Shown here: positions 1 through 11,960 of the stretch, piece after piece | Numbering within the stretch: the stretch's first letter is position 1 | Layout of the letters: each line of letters begins with the position of its first letter | From: Flammulina velutipes | Taxonomy: Eukaryota > Basidiomycota > Agaricomycetes > Agaricales > Physalacriaceae | Direction: 5' to 3' | DNA length: 64,000 nt | Assembly (NCBI GenBank): GCA_011800155.1 | Contig: CM022371.1 | Coordinates: 3,348,001-3,412,000, forward strand | The notes under the pieces: generated by a model | What the model saw: only the letters and a program-made list of their open reading frames with translations | Databases searched by the model: none | Told to the model about the DNA's origin: nothing | Made by a program: the position numbers and the translations under genes

Positions 1-243
1 GACGCGGGCTCTGAACACAGTGAGTACCCTCATGACTTTCCCCAGCCTCGAGTTTATGTTTATATCAGGCCATGGCGTGAACCATCAGAAAGGAAAAGGT
101 CGCGCTCACCGCACAGGTCAAAGTGAACAAACGGTACCGTGAAGCCGCTCGGTTTCATCAAAGGCAGCTCGAAGATTCGATCGAGCGGGAGGCCGTACTG
201 GAGAAGAAATTGGCGAACGTCGAAGACAGAATCAGGCGCATTG
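1..243 (+). pseudogene. SPRR-family coiled-coil gene, 3' fragment fused to FAS relic
   Basis: This stretch matches the 3' half of the SPRR genes near 29.05 kb and 56.65 kb: the end of exon 2, a GT-AG intron (gtgagtaccc...tatatcag) and the last exon. The last exon reads as a coiled coil containing NKRYREAARFHQRQLEDS and EREAVLEKKLANVED, close to YQKELEDAIQRETALKETL in the intact SPRR genes. The 5' part lies outside the window. An extra A after the splice site, relative to the 56.7 kb copy, changes the local frame. At about base 243 the repeat homology stops and fatty acid synthase sequence begins, so this is a rearrangement junction. Function unknown. Confidence 0.65.
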
Positions 244-3200
244 GCATTATTCCGTGTCCTCAATCAGCCTCCGGTCTACAAAGATGGTAAGTTCATTGTT
301 CCTACAGTTTTATAGGCGTTGATTGTTCTCACTCAGTCACCTTCCCAACTGCTCCTCACACCGAGGTCAATGCCAAGGGCGACATCGTCTACACCGAAGT
401 CGTTCGTGAGAATGTCCGCAAGTTGGAGGCATACGTCGAGGAAATGGCCAGTGGCGACACCGTATCTGGAGCTGTCAACGTCCAGAAAGTACAAGACGAT
501 GTCCTCAAGCTCTGGACGATCGTCAAGTCGCAGCCGGAGATTAGTCAAGAGCAGAAGAATCGCATCAAGGCGCTCTATGAGGGAGTTGTTCGCTCACTTC
601 GCAAAGGCCCCGACCCTCGTCCTTCTCGTGTTCGTGCTCGTCGCTCGTCATCCCAGTTTGTTCGCCCCGAAGTCTCTGGAATTGCCGCCGACAAGATGCC
701 TCTTTTACATCTCAAGCGCAAAGTCGGTACTGCTTGGCAGTACAGCAGCAACCTCACCAGTGTCTATCTTGACATTCTCCACGAGATCGCCACCGCTGGC
801 ACTTCTTTCAAGGACAAGAACGCGCTTCTCACAGGTGTTGACAAGGGTTCCATCGGTGTAGAGGTCGTGAAGGGCCTTCTTGCTGGAGGTGCTCATGTTG
901 TTATCACGACTTCCCGCTACAACCATGCTTCAGTCGAGTTCTACCAGTCCATCTTCCAGACCTGCGGTAGTCGTGGCTCAGTGTTGACTGTCGTTCCTTT
1001 CAACCAAGGCTCGAAGCAAGACGTTGAGGCCCTCGTTGAGTACATCTACGGGACTCTCGGTCTCGATCTCGACTTTGTGTTACCTTTCGCTGGCATCCCC
1101 GAGAATGGTCGAGAGATCGACGGTATCGACGACAAGTCGGAGCTTGCGCATCGTATCATGTTGACGAATCTCCTGCGCCTTATGGGCGCGATCAAGACGA
1201 AGAAGGCCAGCCGTCATTTCGTTACTCGCCCTACTCAGGTCATTCTTCCGCTTTCTCCCAACCATGGCCTCTTTGGAAACGATGGTCTCTATTCGGAATC
1301 GAAGATTTCCCTCGAAACACTTTTCCAGAGGTGGGCTTCCGAGAGCTGGGGTGAATATCTCTGTCTTGCTGGTGCTGTCATCGGGTACGCTGTCGTCGTC
1401 TCTTTTTCAACGTTGTTACTTACTCTAACGCAGATGGACCCATGAGTTGGAGTCATTCGGTGTCCGCACTTTCTCTGCGAAGGAAATGGCCTTCAACATC
1501 CTTGGTCTCATGCATCCCCTTTTGTTCAGCATCACTCAAGTCGAACCCATCTGGGCCGATCTCAATGGTGGAATGGATCGTCTACCTGATCTCGCTGAAA
1601 TCACAACTCGCATTCGTACCGCGCTCAACAAGAAGAGTGAATTGCGACGAGCGATTGCCCGTGACAATGCCGCCGACTACAAGGTCATCAATGGTGCCGA
1701 GGCTGAACGTCTTATCCAGACTGTTGAGGTCCGCCCTCGCGCCAACTTCAGCTTCGACTTCCCCGCACTCGAGTCCGCCGAATCTCTCAAAGATGTCTCT
1801 AAGTTGCAAGGCTTGATCGATCTCGACAAACTCATTGTTATTGCTGGCTCTGCGGAAGTCGGTCCTTGGGGCAGTCAACGTACCCGTTGGGAGATGGAGG
1901 CGCACGGAGAGTTCACTATCGAGGGTGCCATCGAGATGGCATGGATGATGGGCTACATCAAGCACTTCGACGGACGTCTCAAGGACGGTTCTCTCTACGT
2001 TGGATGAGTTGATAGCAAGTCTTCCGAGCCTGTCGATGACAAGGATATCAAGCCTCGATACGAGAAGGACATCCTCGCCCATGGTGGTGTGCGTTTGATT
2101 GGTATGACTTCTCGCCCTTTACGCGACGCCTGCTAATGTCTGTGAAGAACCTTAGCTCTTCAATGGCTACGATCCCAACAACAAAGTGTTCCAGCAAGAG
2201 ATCGAGTTGATTTACGACCTAGAGCCACTCGAAGTTTCGGAATCAGATGCGCAGAAGTGCAAGAAACAACATGGCGACAAGTGCGACATCTTTGCCAACG
2301 AAGGTGGCCAATGGTTCTTCAAACTCAAGAAGGGTGCAATGGTGTTCGTTCCCAAGGCATTCCGCTTCAGCCGCACCGTCAGCGGTCAGCTTCCTACTGG
2401 CTGGCATGCAGGCCGCTTTGGTATCCCCGAAGACATCATCCCTGTGGGCTCTCGTTTGCGCTGCCGAAGCGTTCAACATGGCTGTGGTCCAGTCAAGATT
2501 CCTGTTGGAGCCTGGTATGTTTGTCCACATCGATGACGTCGTTTTCTAACATCTCTATTAAAGCGCAACTGCTCTCCAGTCGATGGAGATTGCAAGAGAC
2601 ACCATTCTGTCTGGCAAAGCCAAGGTCATGATTGCGAAAGGTTTCGACGATCTCAGCGAGGAAGGTGCTTATGAGTTCGCCAACATGAAGGCTACCAGCA
2701 ACTCTGAAACGGAGTTCGCCATGGGCCGAGAGCCTAACGAAATGTCTCGTCCTGCGACTAGCAGGGTAAGCAGTTCCACTCATATTTCTACGGAAGTCTA
2801 ATGACGTATTTGCAGTTCATGGAGGCACAAGGTAGCGGTATTCACATCGTCATGAGTGCGAAGACTGCATTGGAATTGGGATGCCCTGTCCGGGGTGTCG
2901 TTGCCTTCACCTCGACCGACAAGGCTGGGCGCTCTGTTCCCGCTCCCGGTCGTGGTGCGCTCACCATCGCCAAAGAAGTTCCTTCCAAGCACCCACAACC
3001 CATCCTCAACATCGATTACCGTCGTCGTCAACTCACATTCCGGACAACGAACATGACGCACTTCGCGAAGAGATCGAGTTGGCCAAGACTGAGGGCAAGC
3101 CCTTGGATGAGGACTATGTGTCGACTCGCATTGCCAACATTGAATCCGAAGCCAAGAAGCAAGAATCTGATGCCTTGAGCATGTACGGTATGCTGGAAGG

Positions 3201-4497
3201 CCACGATCCTCGTATTGCTCCCCTTCGTCGTGCACTCGCTGTTTGGGGCCTTACGGCTGATGATATCGGTGTCCTTTCGATTCACGGAACCAGTACCAAA
3301 GCCAACGAGGAGAATGAGATACATATCTGGAACACCATCTTCACAAACCTCAACCGCACGCCTGGTAACGCTGTTCCCATCATGGCGCAGAAGAGTCTCC
3401 TGGGTCACGCAAAGGGAGGCGCTGCTGCATGGCAAATGTCTGGTGTGCTCGACTCTCTCAGGACTGGTATCGTGCCGGGTAACCGCAACAGCGAGTGAGT
3501 GTTTACTGTCATAGATCCGTCATTCAGCCATTGACTCTCATTTAGCAATATCGACTCCCACTTCATGCACCGAACATTCCTTATCTTCCCGTCCAAGTCG
3601 ATCCAGACCGACGGTGTTCGCGCAGGTGTCATGTCTTCCTCCGACAGGGTGGCTTTACCTTCCTTCGGTTTCGGTCAAGTTGGTGGTACAGCTCTCGTCA
3701 TTCATCCTCGCTACCTGCTTGGGGCTCTTGAGCCATCCTACTACGAGGCATACAAAGAGCGCAACCGTTCCCGCCAGCTTGGAACGTGCAAGTCCATGAG
3801 CGAGATGATGATCAAGAACAACCTCGTCAAGATCAAGGAGAAGCCACCTTATTCACTCGACATCGAAGACGCGATCCTCACCAACTCGATGGCGCGCACT
3901 ACTCCCGACGCGAAGACAGGCTCGTACTCTTACACCGCCGAGCAACCCTCATCCGATCCTGAGGACTCTGCCAACGTCAAGGCTGTGACGCAGATTCTGG
4001 ACGTGCAGCCGTCTGGCGAGTTTGCTGAAGTCGGTGTTGATCAAGGTAAGCTTTATTAGGACGATAGCGTTGACTGTTACTAAAATGTGTTCGCAGAGCT
4101 GATCTCATCGGTACCATCCCACAACCCAACGTTCGTGGCTCGCAAATTTACTGATGCTGAGATCTCGTACTGCAATGCCCAACCATCACCGCCGTCGTCG
4201 TTCGCTGCACGCTGGGTTGGCAAGGAGGCGGTCTTCAAGTCGTTGGGCGTCGCGTCCAAGGGTGCTGCTGCTGCGATGAAGGTCATTGAAATCGTCGCGG
4301 ACTCCACTGGTGCGCCTACTGTCGTCTTGCACGGAGATGCGAAGGCCCAAGCGGAGGGTAAAGGCATCAAAAAGATCCTCTTGTCTCTGAGCCACTCGGA
4401 TGTAAGTCTTCTGAACCTAGCATGCAAAATCTTGTGCTTACTTTTTCCTGTCTAGACTGTCGCCATTGCATTCGCACAAGCCTCGAAGTCATCTTAG
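244..4497 (+). pseudogene. FAS2: Fungal type I fatty acid synthase, alpha-type region (KR-KS-PPT), broken
   Basis: This is the C-terminal half of the fungal cytosolic fatty acid synthase alpha part: beta-ketoacyl reductase (TFPTAPHTEVNAKGDIVYTE onward; PFAGIPENGREIDGID; ILPLSPNHGLFGNDGLYSES), ketoacyl synthase and the phosphopantetheine transferase domain (FAARWVGKEAVFKSLGVA). The KS active-site Cys is restored by splicing (GA-C-ATALQS across the intron at ~2515). It is not functional. The N-terminal half including the ACP is missing. The expected RGTGLM segment after AVIGWT (near 1435) is deleted. LYVGW reads TGA at 2005-2007 instead of TGG. About 100 residues of KS are missing near 2495, with a local frameshift. 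A further deletion and frameshift lie near 3050, and odd extra codons near 3645. The PPT end and the stop (4495-4497) are intact. Confidence 0.88.
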
Positions 4498-4712
4498 GGT
4501 TCACGGACTATCACATTTTCACCGCCGCATTAATTACTGTACTCACTCTATCACGCCATATTTTTTACACTTACCTGCAATGCTCTCCCGTATATCTCTC
4601 TGTTACTTGTATCGTGTCCGAATAGAATTTTACTTTTTCATCTCTTCGTTGAGTGATCGTCATACGGCACCACGTGGATCAATAACACCTTGTACTTGTA
4701 CTTTTCCTTGCA

Positions 4713-6250
4713 ATGTCGTCGGTGCAGAAAGACGCGGATGGCTTTATTACTGGCGGTATTTCCGTGCAACTTTAGCGTTTCCTGGCACTTACCAGCGTTG
4801 CAGTCGCGGATGAGGAGACCGCAGTCGCGAAAGGTGATTAGATCTATGTTTTGTGAAATTGTGGCTAACAACAGGCTGCAGGCGACAACTCGGAGTTAAT
4901 CGACTCGACATTTGAAGTCACCGTACGTGCTTCAAAAGACTTTAGCAACCCACTTGTTTACGCGGCACATAGGTCACTCTCGCAGACCAACAAGGGAATC
5001 CCGACTCGCCACTGCATAGCGTCAAGACGTTTGAAGAGCTTGGATTGTGCGTGGCCATTGCAATAGAAACGAAATACATCTAACGATCCGTGCAGACATG
5101 AGGATCTGCTGAAAGGACTGTTCCAAATGCGCTTCTCTAAGCCATCCAAGATCCAAGAACGCGCGCTTCCCCTTCTGTTATCCAATTCGTGAGGCCAAAG
5201 ATCCTACCATCGCGCTGAACAACCATACCGACATCCTTTCCAGTCCTGTCAACATGATTGGCCAATCCCAGTCCGGCACAGGCAAGACCGCTGCGTTTGT
5301 GCTTACCATGCTTTCGCGCATCGATTTCACGCAGAACAAGACACAGGTGCGCTCCCAGTATTCGTTCCCTGGCAGATATCATCGTTCGTTAGGCATTATG
5401 TCTTGCGCCCTCGCGTGAATTAGCGCGTCAGATCATGTCTGTCGTCCTTCTCATGAGTAAACATACGCCTGTCCAGACAGAGTATGCTATCAAAGACCAT
5501 TTGCCCAAGGGTGCCACGCGCATCACCGCTCATATCGTTGTCGGTACTGCGGGAACTATGATCGACCTCGTAAGGCGCAAAGTCATCGATGCCAGTGGCG
5601 TCAAGGTGTTCGTGCTCGATGAAGCCGACAACATGCTGGATCAGGACGGCCTCGGCGACCAGACGCTACGGGTCAAAAAATGCGTTCTCAATACCACAAG
5701 GGAACTACCCCCTCTTACCCTTCTTGACAGTATGTTGCCCAAACAAGGCGTCCAGACTCCAGATCATTCTCTTCTCCGCCACATTCTCAGACCATGTCCG
5801 CAAATTCGCCGACAAGTTCGCCCCCAACTCCAACAAAATCGAACTAAAGAAGGAGGAGCTCAACGTTGATAACATCGAGCAGTTCTATATGGATTGTCGA
5901 GACGCCGAACACAAATATGACATTCTCGTTAGTCTGTATTCACTGCTTACCGTTGGACAAAGTATTATCTTCTGTCAAGTGCGTGTCTTCTTATCATCTT
6001 CTGCTAATCTGTATCTCATATAATTCAACAGCATCGCCACACCGCGGATCGTATATCGCAGCGCATGACCGCCGAAGGTCACAAAGTTGCCTCCCTACAT
6101 GGCGCCAAAGATGCTGCAGAGCGCGACGCTATTATTGACGGTTTCCGTGCTGGGCGCGATAAGGTATGTCCTTCACTCTCAAATTATGATCCCAGCTTCA
6201 CACCGTTCAGGTCCTCAGACGACCCGCCAGTCGATTCTTGCCTCGGCCAG
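4713..6250 (+). pseudogene. DBP5: DBP5-like DEAD-box RNA helicase, 3'-truncated
   Basis: This is a relative of DBP5/DDX19, the ATP-dependent helicase that strips proteins from mRNA at the nuclear pore. Spliced from ATG 4713, the frame runs through [35 protein letters not shown] (Q motif), [13 protein letters not shown] (motif I), [21 protein letters not shown] (DEAD), [14 protein letters not shown] (SAT) and GHKVASLHGAKDAAERDAI. Introns are short and phases consistent up to ~5740. There an apparent 7-nt insertion (actccag) separates MLPKQGVQ from IILFSATF and breaks the frame. After FRAGRDK and one intron the expected TTNVIARGID and HRIGRTGR motifs are absent, so roughly the last 90 residues are lost. 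It converges on the ALG12 relic, which is cut at the same place. Confidence 0.85.
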
Positions 6251-6297
6251 CCCTACTACTATCAGTACTAATTTTTCACAGATGAAGCTCAGGTATC

Positions 6298-7449
6298 TTA
6301 CATCCATTTAGCGTTACGCGCAGCAGCAACGTTGAACACTGGGACAACGTATATGATGAACCGCCACTCCTTGTGGCCGAGAAAACTGATGATTGTCACA
6401 AAGCAGATTGTGGGGAACATGAAGCTGCGAATGCGATGATCTATCAACATCCCCAGAACAGCCAACGCCGCGCAGGACATGGTCATCTTCGGGATGTGGG
6501 CCAAGAAATAAGTGAGAGGGGGATCGACGCCCCACTGAGCGCTCTTTCCTTAAAACACGTTGAAGTAGATGCCGGAAAACTCTGGCCACACTGGGTATTG
6601 ATGCCAGAAGTAGGAATCCACGGACACCGTAAGGAAGAGAGAGAGTATGCCAGACAAGAGGCCGGTCTTGACGAGGGATGTGAATGTGATAGAGGCACTG
6701 GATAGCAAGTGGACCGAGAAGTAGTGCAACTTCAGCGCGGAATACGACGGCAGTGAAGGTCAAGAGGGATATCGCCATGTTTACTTGGGTCTTGGAAGGC
6801 CTAGTTGCAGCTGGTGCGCGATCCAGTATGAGGTATGTTGATACATTGACTATGTGGAGTTAGCGAATGAGCTGAAAGGGGGAGAGCTACGTACCTGGAA
6901 ATAGAGCAAACATGTTGGGAAGAGTCCTGCCCATCCAAAACGGAAGATGGAATTGGGAGATTGTGAACAGAGTGAAGAAGAGAGACGCCAGTCGGCCAAA
7001 CCGTCGCGAAACGGCACGTTGGATTAGGCAAAGTCCCAGCGCATTGACGCTGGCTAGCACAAGCCGTACTGTACAGCTGTAAGTAACAATAAGAGCAGGT
7101 AAATGGGCTACGTACCAACGACCTGTATATCAAACTTGGATTGAATGAGTCCAAAATGCCCAGCGATCCATAGGACGGGTGTCGACAGCCAAGCCAGAAG
7201 GATGCTTCCAACGAACGTCCTGGGCACTGGTCCAGGGAAAATGAAATGGTCGTACTTTGACAATAAGACGCGTCAATCACGAAGATAATCGAGGCGCACA
7301 TTCGCTAGAGCGGCGGGCTTGACGCCGTAAACGAAGACATCGTGCGTCGCGTGCAGATTAAAGCTTTCCTCGACTTTCGTATACGGCGCGAGGAGAACGT
7401 GCGCCCAGCTCGTTGCCAGAAGAACAGCGTCAAGCAGGACGGCGGTCAT
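6298..7449 (-). pseudogene. ALG12: ALG12-like dolichyl-P-Man alpha-1,6-mannosyltransferase, broken
   Basis: GT22-family ER multispanning mannosyltransferase of N-glycan precursor assembly. From ATG 7449 the exons give [88 protein letters not shown] and ISFLGHKEWRFIIYVVP, all family hallmarks in the expected order. Lesions: a one-base frame change near 6655-6665, a TAA at 6550-6552 where family members have Glu (FNVxEGKSAQWGV), and loss of everything after NAKWM. About 380 of an expected 500-550 residues remain. The 3' end abuts the truncated helicase relic. Confidence 0.85.
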
Positions 7450-7559
7450 GGTAGAAAGGAGGAAGGATGGCTGGGCCGATTCGGTCCGTACACTTTCAAG
7501 AAGTGGTTTCAATAGATACATAGATAATAATCTAGTCTCTAAGGTAAGGTAGTGGCCAT

Positions 7560-9120
7560 TCAAAGGTTAGAGTGTATGAATGCATCTTTCAGCTCCCTGC
7601 GAACACGACGAGTCATCTTGGATGGAACAACGTTGTCCTCCACTTCGCGAACCAGATCCAGCACATCGTTCGCACATCCGAACGATAGGGAGAATCCCGC
7701 ACCACCCTGTCCGTATGAGTGAACGATCCTGCTCATCGACCCATCCTTCCTCGTCCGGAGCTCACGCTCGACGCGGACGTTCGACCCGCGGAATGGGCGA
7801 AGACCTTGAACCAACCCAGCATCCGGATCGTAGTCTGCGTTCTCCAGACCCGGCACGAATTTGTTGCACCTTTCCCGCATCCGTACCACCTCGGGGCTCT
7901 CCAAAGTCAGGCCAAGCTCGTATTAGTGAGGTTGAGCGAGACTGCCAAGGATCAGGATGTTGTCGTTGCGAGGGACGATGAACACAATGTCCTCATCTTC
8001 GCCCCGGGTGTCGTCGTGAGTGACTGCGAGAGCCTCGGTGACTTTTGGAAACTTGCTGCCGTCGTTGACAACGCGGATGAGTGCACCACGGAGAGGGTAG
8101 ACAGCCTCATCGCCTGCGAGTTCCAGTCCAGCAAGACCAGTGGCGTTGACAATCGCATCAGCACCGTACTCGGCCAATAATTGCTCTTCCTGATGAAGCA
8201 GATCTCCATTAACGCGACGCGTCTCCATCACTGCTCCCTTGCACAGAAGCACAAATCGGAGCCAGTTCATGTAGGCGTCGGTGTCGATGACGGGTGCGAG
8301 ATGCTGGTACGCGTCTACCACTCCGACCCCCTCACAGCGTGTTCTTTGATGATAGAGGGATCGCGCCGGACACCTTTAATCTAGATCCTCCGTGAGTCTA
8401 AATTCACTAACCTCGGTCTGAGCGACAATCTCCTGGTACTTCTCGAGCTGGCCAGGATCTGGCATGTTCTCGAGGACTTGGTCGAAGAAAAAGTTGGCCA
8501 TGCACATTCGGACCCCATGGTCAAAATGATCGTTGGCCGGGAACATCTCCTGGAGTTTCTCAAAGACGCGGTAAGAGGTCATGCACCACCGTTTTGAGTT
8601 GTGCAACGAAATCACCTGCAAGACGCGTCAATTGGATATTCGACTGAAACATTACTGATTCCTTACATCGGTGTGCTTTCCGCAAACAGCTGGAGGCCAC
8701 TCCCATAAAGCACCAGCAATCTGTGAGGTGATGCGGTTGTTCGGGTCGGTCCACCGTTCAGCGATGATGGTGACATCGTAGCCAGCATCCAACAAGGCCC
8801 AAGCAGACTGTTTAGATTGTTAGCTTTGCATTTTTACAGTGATTCAAGTTTAGCTCACAGTAAAGCCAGTGACACCACCGCCCACAACGAGGATGCGCTT
8901 CTTGGGCACATCGGGAGTCGGTTGAGCTGCTTGGCCCTGGTGGAGGACGAGCTCGTCGCCGAGACGGGAGAGGAAGAAGTTGGGTGCAGAGGCGATAGAT
9001 ATTGCGATAGATGTGAGTGCAAGTAGTAGAGTTCGAATCGAGTTGCGAGTTCGAGGAGCTTGAGCTGATGGTTTGTCCTCTCTTCAAACTTCATCTTATA
9101 TATCCTCTTTCTCGACGAAT
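7560..9120 (-). pseudogene. D-amino-acid-oxidase-like FAD enzyme, broken
   Basis: DAO-family flavoprotein that would oxidatively deaminate D-amino acids. The N-terminal dinucleotide fold RILVVGGGVTGFT, AGALWEWPPAVCGKHTD, VNATGLAGLELAGD, GLRPFRGSNVRVE (substrate-carboxylate Arg region) and the C-terminal signature HSYGQGGAGFSLSFGCANDV are all visible. Upstream of the Rossmann motif is a hydrophobic, signal-like segment (LLLALTSIAISIASAPNFF), but I found no in-frame ATG for it, so the start is uncertain. Two lesions: a frame change near 8330 between RDPSIIKEHAV and GVGVVDAYQHLAP, and a TAA at 7923-7925 in AQPH*YELGL where relatives have Glu. The stop is at 7560. It is probably a pseudogene, though a sequencing error could explain one lesion. 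Confidence 0.8.
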
Positions 9121-9309
9121 GCATCGTCGTCCGCGGTCCCTGAAAGAGGACGAATTTCGACCAGAGGCTCGGACGTGAGCAGCGCGGAAAAGTACTGGGC
9201 CCCGAGTGAAAACAGACCAGTGCTCTTTGACCTCGGATCGGACGTTTACACATCGAGTAGGTAAAAGACGGTTTCTCCAGTATTATGACAGGCGCCAAGA
9301 GCTCTCTGT

Positions 9310-9980
9310 TATGTCAAGAGGGAAGTAATGGCTGCGATAACACCCGGACCGCCGTTCGCTGGAAGCTATTTCCTTGAGAGTGGATGGCGATATTTGCACG
9401 ACACGAAGCACACCATTTTAGGAAGGCTGCCGGCATCGAGTTCAATTGCTGCAGGGCGAGTGGCAATCCTGAGTGTTTGTCAGCACCTAACAGTTCGCCG
9501 CCGAGGAGGACAAGGCAGTATATCGATATCGGGCTATCATCAAATGCGACTTGAAATTTCAACTTGGTCGACGAGGAGATGCACGGCTTACTCTGACCAG
9601 GATGCTATATCGGTAAGTGTCCTTCAAATCTTTACTGAGGATTGTGGACGCGTTCGTGAGGTTTGGTGGTGACTGTCTGGAATCAAGAAACAATGTTGCC
9701 ACAACACGCCCACACGGCCAAACAAACATTACCGTCTTGTCTTCCGCCACCATCATCTTTGTTCTTCTTCTTCACTGATATTCTGCAAGGCTCAAAACCA
9801 GCTCTCAGCGCCACGAATAGAACGATCCCGCAATTGCAATTCTCATATCAATTTCATCTCACTGAGGAGAGGCGCCGCGCCGGTGTCCATGTTCTTTGGA
9901 TCTTCGCAAAAATATGTCTTTACGTTGTAAGCCTCAGTGGCAAAGGAGGCTTCTCAGTACCGTCATGCCATTTGAAAGTC
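9310..9980. other. Stretch without recognised gene
   Basis: No ORF here resembles a known family and no splice chain with convincing coding character was found. It separates the DAO relic from the first long direct repeat. The last ~25 bases (from ~9955) resemble, imperfectly, the sequence just before the second repeat copy at ~42,220. Confidence 0.4.
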
Positions 9981-10129
9981 CCGCGAAATGCGAAGAGCAA
10001 GCACCACGCATAATTGATTCACTGCTACAGTACGTACATTGAGACCTACCAACTATGTACCATATCTATCCGCTACATATTCGCCACATATTCACTGTGT
10101 TTACGTTTTGTGTTCATATGCGTTGTACA

Positions 10130-11103
10130 TCAATACATTTCCCAGTCGTCGTTCACCGTGCTTTCCACTCCCCTTTTCTGCCCCACCTCGATTTCGCCTG
10201 CACCTTGATACGCCACGTAAAAGTTGTTGACGGTTGGCCGGGGCTTGCGGCTGAAGTGCGCCATATAATCCCAACTCTCCACAGGACATCGTGCATGATT
10301 GCCGTCTTTACTATGGAAGCAATGCGCCGTCCAGCACAGGTTGCCTTGCTGGTCGAACGCGCGGAGGGTGCGATGCACGTGCGAGTCATCGGGAAGGCGG
10401 CTGGATTTCAAGTTGGCAAGTATATAGAAAACAAGATAGAACAACTTACACGATATACCACGTCGGAGGAATGAACCCCAACTCGGACAGAAGACGAGGC
10501 GCTTGTTGCGCGACGCAAGCCGATACCCAGCCGATATGGGCATTCAGCCAGTTCGCCCGAAATGTGGCGTTCATAGGCGCGTTCTTGGCATAGCGTTGGA
10601 TGATGTAGACGTCGATGGTCTCTATCTCCATCCTACAGAGATTAGTCGTCCGCAAGAGACTTGGCGAAGGCTTACCTTTATGGCTGCAGTGGAAGGATAA
10701 GTACGCTTGGTAGCGAATTCGCAAAGTGCTAAGGTCGCGATTCGACCTGGGTTGGGGATGGTCGGGATAGCCTGAAGATCAAAGAAAACAGAACACGTAC
10801 TTTGAATATAGTAGTAGCGAACCACCACGCAAAGTGGTAAGTGCCGATTGGACCCAAGTCTAAAAATGGGCGGGATGGCTTGAATGGGAAATGGAACGCG
10901 TACTGAGCAGCGGGCGACCTCGTTTGAGTCGGAGAGAAAGAGGGCTGGGTGGTCGGTTGGGCGCTTCGACCCAACTTCAATCTGCCCCAGCGGCTACAAG
11001 AGTACGATGAAGGCTCGAGTACGTATCGGAAGTGTGAAGTCTAACAAAAGTAGAGTGTGTAGTCTGCGTAGGCGAGAGATTCGGGATGGCCGAATGCGGA
11101 CAT
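10130..11103 (-). CDS. Uncharacterised protein, duplicated (copy 1)
   Basis: Not recognised. From ATG 11103 (good context, accATGtcc) the frame reads MSAFGHPESLAYADYTLYFC and then meets TAG at 11041-11043. The same frame continues downstream, so the TAG is either a nonsense change or sits in an unmapped intron (cttttgttag would be an acceptor). Later exons join cleanly: FLDLGPIGTYHFAWWFATTI, then IPTIPNPGRIATLALCEFAT, then ANWLNAHIGWVSACVAQQAP, then NLCWTAHCFHSKDGNHARC and VNNFYVAYQGAGEIEVG, ending TGA at 10130. The product would be about 230 residues, soluble, with no obvious signal or membrane span. It lies between region R/WD40 debris and the repeat edge. Confidence 0.5.
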
Positions 11104-11559
11104 GGTAGCGCTGTGCGGTGTGGGCGGTGGTCCACTAATCACGACGGAACGCTCGGGCAGCGACTTGGTGCAGTTGAGCGCAGTGGCAAGGCAGGTCAGG
11201 TATATAGCATTGCAACACTATCGTCCATAATGTATATCGAGGATGAAGAAAGGCTTGAGTTTTCGTATATGTCCATAACCACGAATAATAACCTGGCGAT
11301 ATGGGTTAGCACGTCGACGAGGCATCGCATACAAGTACTGACTACGCTCTGCCCTACTTCCCTAGCGTAAGATTGCTAGCCACAGACAACTTTGACAGAG
11401 GCTCGTTAACGGCAGGTCGAAAATTGGATGTCACTCGGAGGAAGGTCAAAAGAGATGTGTGCATCAAAGGTATTTACAAACAGATTGCCAGCTGGCATGC
11501 AATGTTACTCGTCGCAACGGGATCAAAGTATATAACTCGCAGCCTGAACAGAATATCAG
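11104..11559. other. Intergenic part of the direct repeat
   Basis: No recognised gene. A plus-strand open stretch near 11,230-11,370 contains NNNLAIWVST, faintly like a WD-repeat strand, but no supporting exon chain was found. Confidence 0.3.
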
Positions 11560-11740
11560 TTTGGAGTGGACATTATGAAAGTAAGATTTTGGAACCTACG
11601 TCGAGAGCAATGGATTCTTGATCTCCCCCAAGAACGAATTCCTCCAGAATGCAAGAGACGGAGGCTATCCGACCAAGCCGTCAATGTTCTATGTTGGAAA
11701 TCCGTCGAGTACTTATTCAACAAAGATACCGTCCTGCACA
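11560..11740 (-). pseudogene. Decayed WD40 exon
   Basis: On the minus strand the sequence actcgacggatttcc...acattgacgg aligns with exon 2 of the WD40 gene at 18.2-19.5 kb (ctcgacggatttcgagtatggaacattgacgg, encoding LDGFRVWNIDG). Here it carries stops. The intron/exon-1 remnant continues toward 11,790. It is a fragment of the WD40 family next to region R. Confidence 0.6.
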
Positions 11741-11960
11741 AAGTAATTGTGTTAGAACGCGAAAATATCACAAAGCTCACTCACGAAACCATTCTTTTTT
11801 ACGGGTAAGTCATTGGGCGGTGACGGGCGATGAATGGTGTTGACGATGGAGTAGTGTTTGAAGAGACCACCAGCTATCGCTGAACGAGTCCTCTGCAGTT
11901 GCAAAGGAGTGTTATTTTCGTTTCCGTGTTCATCGACGTTGTGAGGAGAAAGTGGAAATG

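Noticed and set aside
1385..1445. Frameshift in the FAS reductase domain at AVIGY
   Set aside because: Using donor gtacgct after GG and acceptor acgcag restores GAVIGWTHELESFGV in frame; the defect there is an in-frame deletion of the RGTGLM segment, not a frameshift.
10055..10543. Overlapping plus-strand frames in the 2.2-kb repeat
   Set aside because: They are shadows of the minus-strand gene at 10,130-11,103, whose exon chain has consistent splice phases.
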